This document shows positions 1 through 5,591 of a stretch of DNA of 5,699 nucleotides, piece after piece. The stretch spans positions 1-5,699 of the forward strand of contig JALVEJ010000015.1 of assembly GCA_027031025.1 (NCBI GenBank), written 5' to 3'. Source of the stretch: Flavobacteriales bacterium. Lineage in GTDB: Bacteria; Bacteroidota; Bacteroidia; Flavobacteriales; Flavobacteriaceae. A program made the translations under genes and the position numbers. How positions within the stretch are numbered: position 1 is the first letter of the stretch; each line of letters opens with the position of its first letter. The notes under the pieces are model-generated. The model was not told the DNA's origin and ran no database searches. It was given only the letters and a program-made list of their open reading frames with translations.

Positions 1-10
1 ATCTACCCCC

Positions 11-43
11 AGACCTACTAGGTTTTTAAAAACTAGCAGGTCT
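11..43. terminator. Near-perfect palindrome, probable bidirectional terminator
   Basis: AGACCT-A-CTAG faces CTAG-C-AGGTCT across an A/T-rich centre (TTTTTAAAAA) with one extra G on the left. The A/C mismatch becomes a G-U pair in RNA read on the minus strand, so that fold is slightly better. A short pyrimidine run (TCTTTCC) follows on +. Hairpins of this general form are common at gene ends in Bacteroidota. The gene it would end lies left of the window, so the assignment is inference. Confidence 0.55.
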
Positions 44-73
44 TTCCATACTTTATACTTTCCTCTAAAACAT

Positions 74-175
74 TTCCTCACTTCCTCAAAATATAAGCAA
101 TAGTAAAGTCAGCAGTAGTAAATACACATTAAAGCGCATAATATATAATGAAGCAGAAAAATCCTCATTTCCTCA
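74..175. repeat. First TTCCTCA / AAGCAG repeat block
   Basis: Octamer-spaced TTCCTCA pairs (74-80 with 82-88, and ATCCTCA 161-167 with TTCCTCA 169-175) enclose an A-rich stretch with ACATTAAAG (126-134) and ATGAAGCAG (148-156). The same words, in the same order, recur at 1286-1387 in the spacer before mpl. The block lies in the 340-bp spacer left of the YciO-like gene, which otherwise holds the palindromic module, the octamer array and a possible -7 box. No gene is credible here. Confidence 0.5.
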
Positions 176-185
176 AATTAAATCC

Positions 186-244
186 GGCCATTTCGATACA
201 ATTTTACTCGCTACCTCGCAAAATCGCAAAATCACTCAATGACC
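186..244. repeat. Palindromic module, copy 1 (GGCCATT...AATGACC)
   Basis: The ends GGCCATT (186-192) and AATGACC (238-244) are inverted repeats, with one position that pairs only as G-U on the minus strand. The left flank reads ATTTCGATACAAT and the right flank CACTCAATGACCTA. Both are nearly identical in copy 2 at 1228-1274. The interior differs between copies: here it contains two direct CGCAAAAT units (217-224 and 225-232). This is a small dispersed palindromic repeat of unknown mobility. Confidence 0.6.
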
Positions 245-255
245 TAGTTCTTCTA

Positions 256-319
256 TTCCTTACTTCCTCAATTCCTCAATTCCTCAATTCCTCATTTCCT
301 CATTTCCTCATTTCCTCAA
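256..319. repeat. 8-bp tandem array, TTCCTCA(A/T)
   Basis: Seven exact TTCCTCA heptamers start at 264, 272, 280, 288, 296, 304 and 312, separated by a single A (first three gaps) or T (last three gaps). A degenerate in-phase unit (TTCCTTA) sits at 256. Period-8 arrays can vary in copy number by slippage. This one ends 64 bp before the YciO-like start and just upstream of the candidate -7 box, so changes in length would move upstream DNA but not the core promoter. Confidence 0.85.
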
Positions 320-350
320 ATAACCTAATAACCATATCACCAATTATTAC

Positions 351-358
351 TAAATTTG
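351..358 (+). promoter_or_regulatory. Candidate -7 box for the YciO-like gene
   Basis: TAAATTTG matches the TAnnTTTG -7 consensus of the Bacteroidota primary sigma factor and lies 25 bp before the ATG at 384, which would give a short leader. No TTG/TTTG -33 element is visible at the expected spacing. In such AT-rich DNA the match could be chance. Confidence 0.35.
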
Positions 359-383
359 CATCAAAACCATAAAATTCTATTTC

Positions 384-1007
384 ATGGCAAAATTCATCAA
401 ACTATACAACGACCACACCGACCAAATTCTCATAGACGAAGTAGTTGAAACCCTTCGCAACGGTGGTTTGGTGATTTATCCGACCGATACGGTTTACGGT
501 TTGGGGGCGTCAATCAAAAGCAATAAAGCCATAGAAAAGTTGGCACAACTTAAAGGTACCAAAGTCGATAAAGCCAACTTTACATTTTTGTTTTCCGGTT
601 TGAGCAATTTGTCTGAATATACCAAGCAAATCGATACGGCGACATTTAAAATCTTAAAAAAAGCTTTTCCCGGACCTTACACCATGATTTTGCCGGCCAA
701 TAACAATCTACCTAAAATTTTTAAAAAACGAAAAACTTTCGGCATGCGTATTCCCGACAATCCCATTTTGCTTAAAATCATTGAAAAATTGGGGCACCCA
801 ATCGTCAATATTTCCATCAAAGATGACGATGAAGTTGTAGAATACACCACCGATCCGGAATTGATAAATGAAAAATGGGGTAAATTGGTAGATGTCATTA
901 TCGATGCCGGTTATGGCGACAATAATCCGTCAACAGTAATTGATTTAACCGGAGACGAACCGGAAATCATCCGTGAAGGTAAAGGAGATATTGACCGGCT
1001 GTTTTAA
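384..1007 (+). CDS. yciO: YciO/Sua5/TsaC (YrdC-domain) family protein
   Basis: This is a 207-residue single YrdC-like domain. Relatives of the Sua5/TsaC type make threonylcarbamoyl-AMP from threonine, bicarbonate and ATP for the t6A base at position 37 of tRNAs. Visible motifs are IYPTDTVYGLG (31-41), ANFTFLFSGLSNLSEYTK (64-81), GPYTMIL (97-103), KTFGMRIPDNP (117-127), PSTVIDLTGD (182-191) and IIREGKGD (195-202). Length and these motifs fit E. coli YciO (about 206 residues) better than TsaC. The Sua5 C-terminal domain is absent. The KxR/SxN tetrad of proven synthases is degenerate: K57-G-T59, and N142-I-S144 where SxN is expected. Activity is therefore uncertain, and many pipelines would label it L-threonylcarbamoyladenylate synthase. 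The ATG at 384 lacks a Shine-Dalgarno sequence, as is usual in Bacteroidota. It stands alone, flanked on both sides by repeat-rich spacers. Confidence 0.9.
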   Translation: MAKFIKLYNDHTDQILIDEVVETLRNGGLVIYPTDTVYGLGASIKSNKAIEKLAQLKGTKVDKANFTFLFSGLSNLSEYTKQIDTATFKILKKAFPGPYTMILPANNNLPKIFKKRKTFGMRIPDNPILLKIIEKLGHPIVNISIKDDDEVVEYTTDPELINEKWGKLVDVIIDAGYGDNNPSTVIDLTGDEPEIIREGKGDIDRLF

Positions 1008-1025
1008 TTGAAAATGGATAATAAA

Positions 1026-1198
1026 AACCACATAAGACACGTAAGGACACAAAAGAAAAAAACTTATACCGCTAACACATTCGATATAGTTCAATAAATT
1101 GTACTATTTTCATGTAGTAGCGGTATAATACCCCAAACCATTTTAGACTATTTTTATTTGGAATTGGTATTATGTGAACTTATGTGTCTTATGTGGTT
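1026..1198. mobile_element. MITE-like inverted-repeat element (173 bp)
   Basis: The terminal arms 1026-1051 and 1173-1198 match as inverted repeats at 23 of 26 positions (AACCACATAAGACAC against GTGTCTTATGTGGTT). The arms are themselves built from TTATGTG-like words. Inside, TTATACCGCTA (1064-1074) pairs perfectly with TAGCGGTATAA (1118-1128), and TAATACC (1126-1132) is the inverse of GGTATTA (1166-1172), which abuts the right arm. There is no reading frame of note and no convincing target-site duplication. It starts 18 bp after the YciO-like stop codon and may also act as its terminator. It could be a non-autonomous transposable element or a large REP-type palindrome. Confidence 0.6.
1064..1128. 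repeat. Long hairpin inside the MITE-like element
   Basis: An 11-bp perfect stem (1064-1074 with 1118-1128) continues inward through a 2x2 internal loop to ACAT/ATGT (1077-1080 with 1112-1115). Further in are ATAGT/ACTAT (1086-1090 with 1103-1107) and CAA/TTG (1092-1094 with 1099-1101). The whole 65 nt can fold as one rod on either strand. No T run follows, so it is not a classical intrinsic terminator. Confidence 0.55.
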
Positions 1199-1227
1199 CA
1201 AAAAAATATAATTCCTCAATCAAAACT

Positions 1228-1274
1228 GGTCATTTCGGTACAATCCCGATTATCATCGGGACCACTCAATGACC
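1228..1274. repeat. Palindromic module, copy 2 (GGTCATT...AATGACC)
   Basis: GGTCATT (1228-1234) and AATGACC (1268-1274) are perfect inverted repeats. Inside them, GGT (1237-1239) pairs with ACC (1261-1263), and the core CCCGAT-TATC-ATCGGG (1245-1260) is a perfect 6-bp hairpin. The flanks match copy 1 at 186-244, but the core is different. The spacer 1199-1462 otherwise holds octamer and 18-bp repeats. Confidence 0.65.
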
Positions 1275-1285
1275 TACGTATTCAA

Positions 1286-1387
1286 TTCCTCATTTCCTCA
1301 AATTGTAAGCAGAAATAAACAATGAAGCAGAAATAAACATTAAAGAACCTAATAACCTATGAAGCACAAAAAATCCTCAATTCCTCT
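1286..1387. repeat. Second TTCCTCA / AAGCAG repeat block
   Basis: TTCCTCA octamers (1286-1292 and 1294-1300) are followed by two tandem 18-bp units beginning AAGCAGAAATAAAC (1307-1324 and 1325-1342, differing only at the last few bases). Then come AACCTAATAACC, GAAGCAC, ATCCTCA (1373-1379) and TTCCTCT (1381-1387). It mirrors the block at 74-175, and its AACCTAATAACC word also occurs after the octamer array at 322-333. No gene is visible. Confidence 0.6.
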
Positions 1388-1430
1388 AATTAGTAACCAT
1401 CAAAGAACAAAATATTCTATAAAATCAAAC

Positions 1431-1458
1431 TTTTTACTTTCAACTTTTAACTTTCAAC
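1431..1458. repeat. Two 14-bp direct repeats abutting the mpl start
   Basis: TTTTTACTTTCAAC (1431-1444) and TTTTAACTTTCAAC (1445-1458) are tandem copies with one difference, ending four bases before the mpl ATG. They occupy the place where a ribosome binding site would be, and neither contains a purine-rich Shine-Dalgarno sequence. TAACTTTC within the second copy resembles TAnnTTTG but lies too close to the start to be persuasive. Confidence 0.6.
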
Positions 1459-1462
1459 TAAT

Positions 1463-2827
1463 ATGAACATACATTTTATTGCCATTGGCGGTGCGGCTAT
1501 GCACAATCTGGCTATCGCTTTACATAAAAAAGGCTACAAAGTCACCGGAAGTGACGACGAGATTTTTGATCCGTCCAAATCACGATTGGAGAAATATGGG
1601 CTATTACCCGAAAAATTCGGTTGGTTCCCCGAAAAAATCACGCCGGATATCGATGCCATTATTCTAGGTATGCACGCCAAGTCCAACAATCCCGAATTGC
1701 TTAAAGCACAGGAATTGGGTTTAAACATTTATTCCTATCCTGAATACTTGTACTTGCAAAGTCAAAATCAAAAGCGGGTCGTCGTGGCAGGGTCGCATGG
1801 CAAAACGACCATCACGTCTATGATTTTGCATGTTTTGGCTGCGCAAAACAAAGATGTCAATTATATGGTCGGTTCGCAACTCAAAGGTTTTGAAACCATG
1901 GTCAAACTCGATGACCGGCTCGATACCATTATTTTAGAAGGTGACGAATATCTGTCATCACCCATTGACCCACGCCCGAAATTTTTATGGTATCAGCCGC
2001 ATTTAACCGTAATCAGCGGCATTGCTTGGGATCATATGAACAAATTTCCCGACAAACAAGACTACATCAACCAATTTGCGCGGTATATTGATACGATTGA
2101 ACCCGGTGGTATTTTGATTTACAATGAAGAAGATGCTGTTCTTAAAGATTTGGTTAAACAACATCAAAAGAATATCAAAACCATAGCTTACCGGACACCC
2201 GAATATGAAAAAGACGGTGATCATTTTTATCTCATTACGGAACAAGGCAAGATACCCATGCAAATACTGGGGGCGCACAATATGCAAAATACCGAAGCTG
2301 CCCGTTTGATTTGTAATGAACTCGGTGTATCCAAGCCTGATTTTTATCAAGCTATGCAAAGCTTTAAAGGAGCGGATAAGCGATTGGAAAAATTGGTTGA
2401 AAACGATAAAAGTGTCATCTTTAAAGATTTTGCGCATGCCCCGTCCAAAGTAGGTGCCAGTGTCAAAGCCGTCAAAGAAAGCTACCCCGATAAAAAAGTA
2501 GTAGCGGTTTTAGAATTACACACTTACAGTAGTTTGAACCGTAAATTTTTACCCGAATACAAGGACAAACTCAACGCAGCCGATGAAGCCGTAGTGTTTT
2601 ATTCGCCCAAAGCAGTTGCTTTAAAAGGTTTAGCCCCGATCCCGCCGGAATTAATCAGTCAAGAATTTAATTACCCCGGACTGAAAGTCTTTACCGACCC
2701 CGTAAAATTACATAAGTATTTATATGATTTGGATTTAAAAAACACGGCTTTGCTTCTGATGAGCAGTGGTAATTACGGTGGTTTGGATTTTGACAAGCTT
2801 ATCAAAAAAGTTGAAGGCGACATGTAG
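1463..2827 (+). CDS. mpl: UDP-N-acetylmuramate:L-Ala-gamma-D-Glu-meso-DAP ligase
   Basis: This cytoplasmic ATP-dependent ligase recycles murein by joining the tripeptide L-Ala-gamma-D-Glu-meso-DAP to UDP-MurNAc. It has 454 residues, against about 457 for E. coli Mpl, with the three Mur-ligase domains in order. The N-terminal UDP-binding fold carries AIGGAAMHNLA (7-17) and TGSD (28-31). The central ATPase has the P-loop AGSHGKTT (109-116), LEGDEY (158-163), DHMNKF (190-195) and HNMQNTEAA (272-280). The C-terminal domain has ADKRLE (304-309), DFAHAPSK (322-329), ELHTYSSLN (351-359) and SSGNYGG (434-440). DFAHAPSK and the N-terminal motif separate it from MurC and agree with Mpl; MurC would be the main alternative. 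The start is fixed by homology, because the nucleotide-fold glycines begin at residue 9. It is a single gene, convergent with lysA, whose enzyme also uses meso-DAP. Confidence 0.9.
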   Translation: MNIHFIAIGGAAMHNLAIALHKKGYKVTGSDDEIFDPSKSRLEKYGLLPEKFGWFPEKITPDIDAIILGMHAKSNNPELLKAQELGLNIYSYPEYLYLQSQNQKRVVVAGSHGKTTITSMILHVLAAQNKDVNYMVGSQLKGFETMVKLDDRLDTIILEGDEYLSSPIDPRPKFLWYQPHLTVISGIAWDHMNKFPDKQDYINQFARYIDTIEPGGILIYNEEDAVLKDLVKQHQKNIKTIAYRTPEYEKDGDHFYLITEQGKIPMQILGAHNMQNTEAARLICNELGVSKPDFYQAMQSFKGADKRLEKLVENDKSVIFKDFAHAPSKVGASVKAVKESYPDKKVVAVLELHTYSSLNRKFLPEYKDKLNAADEAVVFYSPKAVALKGLAPIPPELISQEFNYPGLKVFTDPVKLHKYLYDLDLKNTALLLMSSGNYGGLDFDKLIKKVEGDM

Positions 2828-3016
2828 TGCGCCTACGAACTAAGCATTAGGAAGATGTGTGATTGTGTAGCAGACAATTATTTTATATGAAATTGCATTC
2901 ATCTCGTGCGAAAGAGGCGAGAGAGGATAAATCTTTGCTTAATATATAGTATCTTATGGTTTTGGATTCCTGCGTCATAAAACTTTTAAATACGCTATGC
3001 TGTCATATATAAACAT
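2828..3016. other. Convergent spacer between mpl and lysA
   Basis: Two converging genes end here, so a shared terminator is expected, but none is clear. The best candidates are weak: GCGT (2972-2975) with ACGC (2992-2995) around an AT-rich centre, and TCTCG (2902-2906) with CGAGA (2918-2922). Neither is followed by a T run on either strand. No coding frame is credible. Confidence 0.4.
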
Positions 3017-4165
3017 TTATATTTTTTCAATCCTATTGTCAGTAATCAAAATCTCCTGAGGTTTATGCCTCAAATTATATTCTGAACTCATTGAAAAGCC
3101 ATAAGCGCCGGCATTTTTGATCATCAAAATATCATCTTTTTGGACGTGACTTAACCAACGGTTTCTGGCAAAGGTGTCTTCTTCACATAACACACCGACA
3201 ACATCATATTTTTCAGTAGTAGGCTCGTTGTTTGACAGGTTGACGATTTCGTGATACGCATCATAATACATCGGTCTGATGAAATGATGAAAACCCGAAT
3301 TGACACCTACAAATTTTTTATGATAACCTTGTTTGACTATATTAACTTTTACCAAAAAGACACCGGATTCGCTGACTAAAAATTTTCCGGGTTCAAATTT
3401 AATACGGACAGGATAGGGTAGAGCATCAATTTTGTGTTTGATGTAACCGGCATAGGCTTGCAAATTAATTGCCTTGTCATCAGGATGGTATTTTACCTTA
3501 AAACCGCTTCCCAAATCAATATATTTTAACCGGTCAAAGTGTTTGGCAAAGTCAAAAATAACGTCTGCCGAACGGGCTAAATCTAGCCAAGTATGAACAT
3601 CCGAACCGGTGTGTAAATGTAAAGAATCAACCTTTAAACCTTTGTCTATATATCGTTTGATGATGTCCAGTTGATTAATGGGAATGCCGAATTTTGAATC
3701 GTTGTGTGCCGTGGCTATTTTTTGATTACCACCGATTTGATTTCCCGGATTAATCCGTAAACCGATTGACGTATAGGGAAATTTTTTTAAAATGATATCA
3801 AAGTATTCCGTAGCGCCTACATGGGTGTGAATTTGATGGGATAAACCGAACAGCAATTCTTCCTCCGACGGGCAACTCGGCGTATAGATAATTTTTTCTT
3901 TTGGAAAACCAACTGACAATGCTCTTTTGATTTCATTAACCGAAACGGCATCAACGCCCAAGCCGTTTTGAAGCATTATTTTTAAAATTTCCGGATTTTC
4001 ATTAGCTTTCATGGCATAATGAAGCTCATAAGGCAAATCCTTAAAAAAACTTTGCAATTGTTGTATTTGCCTGTTTATCACATATTTCGAATAAATATAA
4101 ACCGGTGTGCCGAATTCTTTGGCTATTTTGATGAGAAAATCGTGATCATTTAATGGATTTTTCAT
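3017..4165 (-). CDS. lysA: Diaminopimelate decarboxylase
   Basis: This is a PLP enzyme of fold type III (alanine-racemase-like barrel plus beta domain). It decarboxylates meso-diaminopimelate to L-lysine, the last step of the DAP pathway. It has 382 residues, near the short end for LysA. Key sites are YAMKANENP (50-58) with the PLP lysine K53, LRINPG (136-141), SKFGI (157-161), LHTGSDVH (184-191), DLGSGFKVKY (217-226) binding the PLP phosphate, EPGKFLV (258-264), CEEDTFARNR (327-336) and GAYGFSMSSEYN (353-364). The usual CESxD motif is here one residue shorter (CEED), and EPGR is EPGK. From memory both are also seen in other Bacteroidota LysA proteins. C327 would be the partner-subunit active-site cysteine. 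Ornithine- or carboxynorspermidine-type decarboxylases are less likely given CEED and GAYGFSM. Its ATG lies 26 bp after the thiI stop, so co-transcription with thiI is likely. No Shine-Dalgarno sequence is seen. Confidence 0.92.
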   Translation of the reverse strand: MKNPLNDHDFLIKIAKEFGTPVYIYSKYVINRQIQQLQSFFKDLPYELHYAMKANENPEILKIMLQNGLGVDAVSVNEIKRALSVGFPKEKIIYTPSCPSEEELLFGLSHQIHTHVGATEYFDIILKKFPYTSIGLRINPGNQIGGNQKIATAHNDSKFGIPINQLDIIKRYIDKGLKVDSLHLHTGSDVHTWLDLARSADVIFDFAKHFDRLKYIDLGSGFKVKYHPDDKAINLQAYAGYIKHKIDALPYPVRIKFEPGKFLVSESGVFLVKVNIVKQGYHKKFVGVNSGFHHFIRPMYYDAYHEIVNLSNNEPTTEKYDVVGVLCEEDTFARNRWLSHVQKDDILMIKNAGAYGFSMSSEYNLRHKPQEILITDNRIEKI

Positions 4166-4191
4166 GCTGTTGAGGTTTGATATACAACTTA

Positions 4192-5403
4192 TTATGAAAG
4201 AGATTCCGGTATATTGTCGGTATCGGTAATAAGGACTGTTTCTGCCTTTTGCAAAGCCTCATTTATCAAATTTTCTATGTCCAATTTAGCATATTGTTCT
4301 TTGACATATTTTAGTTGCGCCTTGGTTTCTGGCGATTTAGGTGTAAACAGACTGCAAGCGTCGTCATGTGGTAAAATAGAAATCTTGTACGTTCCGATTT
4401 TCTGTGCCGTTTCAATGATGAATTTTTTATCTAATGCCACAAGCGGACGAATAACAAGCATATCTGTTGCTTCTTCGGTAGCTTTCATGTTTTCAAGAGT
4501 TTGTGAAGCAACTTGCCCCAAAGAGTCACCGGTAACTAACGCTTTGGCTTTTTCTATTGTTGCCAATTTTTCACCTATTTGCAACATAATACGTCGTAAT
4601 AAAATCAAGCGTAAACGCGAATCGGTATGTTTGGCAATGGCTTGCTGAATATCTAAAACCGGAATCAGATAGAGTTTAATTTGCCCTTGAAAATCCGTGA
4701 GTTTTTTAACCAGCATTTTAACTTTTTCAATAGATTGCGGCGATGTTTTCGGCACCGAATGAAAGTGTGCCGCCGTTATATGTAAGCCGCGGTTCATAGC
4801 CATAAAAGTGGCTGCCGGAGAGTCGATGCCGCCGGACAACATGGCAATAGCTTTACCGGAAGTCCCGACCGGTAAACCGCCGATTCCGGGAATAATCTTA
4901 GAATAAATCAAGGTGTATTTGCCGCGGACTTTAATGTGAAGTTTAAAATCAGGATGGGTTAAATCTACCTTTTTACCCAATTTTTCATGGATCTCACTCC
5001 CAACACGACGAGCTATATCCAATGAACTGAATGGGACACTTTTGTTAATGCGTTTAGCAATGACGGCAAAACTTTCAAATTCATCAATATATTGTTGGGC
5101 ATGTGCTACTGATTTTTCTACAATTTCTTCCATGCTTACACCGGTTGTGTCAGCTACATAAAAACCGGTGATGCCGGGTGTATTTTTAACTTTAAAAATG
5201 ATTTCTTGCAAAACATCGTCCGGTATTTCTTTTACAATTTCAATAAAATATGAACCGCCATGTGCTTTCGAGAAGCTAAGGTATGCTTTATAATTAGCCA
5301 GCTTTCGTTTTAAATTTCTGACTAGTTGTTTGATAAAAATGTTTTGATTTTTACCTTTCAGGTAAATTTCTTCAAAATTGATAATGAGAATTTTGTTGGT
5401 CAT
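4192..5403 (-). CDS. thiI: tRNA 4-thiouridine synthase ThiI, no rhodanese domain
   Basis: ThiI adenylates U8 of tRNA and replaces its oxygen with sulfur. In some bacteria it also supplies sulfur for the thiamine thiazole. The protein has 403 residues: an N-terminal ferredoxin-like domain (FEEIYLKGKNQ, 10-20), a THUMP domain (about 45-165, with RINKSVPFSSLDIARRVG 118-135), the linker PGIGGLPVGTSGK (172-184), and a PP-loop ATPase with SGGIDSP (190-196), TGDSLGQVASQT (291-302) and C350 in DDACS, equivalent to the sulfur-handling Cys344 of E. coli. The C-terminal rhodanese domain of E. coli ThiI (about 480 residues) is missing, as in Bacillus, so sulfur must come from a separate carrier such as a cysteine desulfurase. 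The canonical YGEI is FEEI. No thiamine gene is adjacent, so a tRNA role is favoured. The ATG at 5403 is chosen because the family begins about eight residues before this motif. The frame stays open upstream to a TTG at 5463, but that extension is low-complexity (INNQLTKR). lysA follows after 26 bp. Confidence 0.92.
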   Translation of the reverse strand: MTNKILIINFEEIYLKGKNQNIFIKQLVRNLKRKLANYKAYLSFSKAHGGSYFIEIVKEIPDDVLQEIIFKVKNTPGITGFYVADTTGVSMEEIVEKSVAHAQQYIDEFESFAVIAKRINKSVPFSSLDIARRVGSEIHEKLGKKVDLTHPDFKLHIKVRGKYTLIYSKIIPGIGGLPVGTSGKAIAMLSGGIDSPAATFMAMNRGLHITAAHFHSVPKTSPQSIEKVKMLVKKLTDFQGQIKLYLIPVLDIQQAIAKHTDSRLRLILLRRIMLQIGEKLATIEKAKALVTGDSLGQVASQTLENMKATEEATDMLVIRPLVALDKKFIIETAQKIGTYKISILPHDDACSLFTPKSPETKAQLKYVKEQYAKLDIENLINEALQKAETVLITDTDNIPESLS

Positions 5404-5435
5404 TCTTTTGGTTAATTGGTTGTTGATTAATTGAG

Positions 5436-5548
5436 TCCGGTGGCTTCGGAATATCCCCTGCAAAAGTCGGAAATACTCAACCAGATTTGAAATTGTTTCA
5501 TTGAGATTCAGCTACATAGGTTGCTGAATGATTTTTGCGACTTGGGGA
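5436..5548 (+). ncRNA. Candidate structured RNA with a three-way junction
   Basis: Helices on the + strand are as follows. P0 is TCCGG (5436-5440) with TCGGA (5446-5450). P1 is TCCCC (5454-5458) with GGGGA (5544-5548), continued by TGCAAAAGTC (5459-5468) with GATTTTTGCG (5530-5539) across a 4-nt bulge (5540-5543). P2 is CTCAA-TGAAA (5476-5480, 5488-5492) with TTTCA-TTGAG (5496-5505), with a 7-nt bulge CCAGATT and a TTG loop. P3 is ATTCAGC (5506-5512) with GCTGAAT (5523-5529) and a 10-nt loop. P2 abuts P3 and P3 abuts P1 with no unpaired base. Three pairs (5440-5446, 5459-5539, 5466-5532) are G-U only on +, and become A-C on the other strand; one possible outer pair (5453-5549) favours minus. 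I do not recognise a known class. It could instead be the thiI leader fold on minus, or a DNA palindrome. No terminator follows on +. Confidence 0.4.
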
Positions 5549-5591
5549 CAAAAAAATTTATCGAAGTGACCGGGTTTAATATTTGAAAAAA

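Noticed and set aside
74..319. CRISPR array
   Set aside because: The TTCCTCA units are 8 bp with one-base linkers; there are no 25-40 bp repeats with unique spacers and no cas genes.
148..372. Open frame of 74 codons on + before the YciO-like gene
   Set aside because: It is the translation of the TTCCTCA octamer array and neighbouring repeats (SSIPQFLNSS-type low complexity). It has no family resemblance and lies wholly in repeat DNA.
2003..2437. Minus-strand open frame of 144 codons inside mpl
   Set aside because: It is antisense to the conserved Mur-ligase central and C-terminal domains and has no recognisable family features.
2824..2922. Terminator hairpins after mpl (GTAG/CTAC at 2824-2836, CAATT/AATTG at 2875-2895, TCTCG/CGAGA at 2902-2922)
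   Set aside because: The stems have only 4-5 bp and there is no U run, so this is within chance expectation for AT-rich DNA.
4214..4648. Plus-strand open frame of 144 codons inside thiI
   Set aside because: It is antisense to the conserved PP-loop domain, and its cysteine- and serine-rich composition is typical of a shadow frame.
5404..5463. 20-residue N-terminal extension of ThiI from a TTG codon
   Set aside because: The ThiI family begins just before the (Y/F)xEIxLKGKN motif, which fits the ATG at 5403. The extension is made of CAATTAA-type direct repeats and overlaps the structured region.
5506..5536. Intrinsic terminator on + (ATTCAGC/GCTGAAT followed by GATTTTTG)
   Set aside because: The T run is short and is better explained as the 3' strand of the P1 helix, and no + gene ends here.
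5454..5548. tRNA or TPP riboswitch for the three-way-junction fold
   Set aside because: There is no T-loop GTTCGA-like sequence, no anticodon-arm geometry and no CCA. The conserved CTGAGA and ACCTGAT blocks of TPP riboswitches are missing on both strands.
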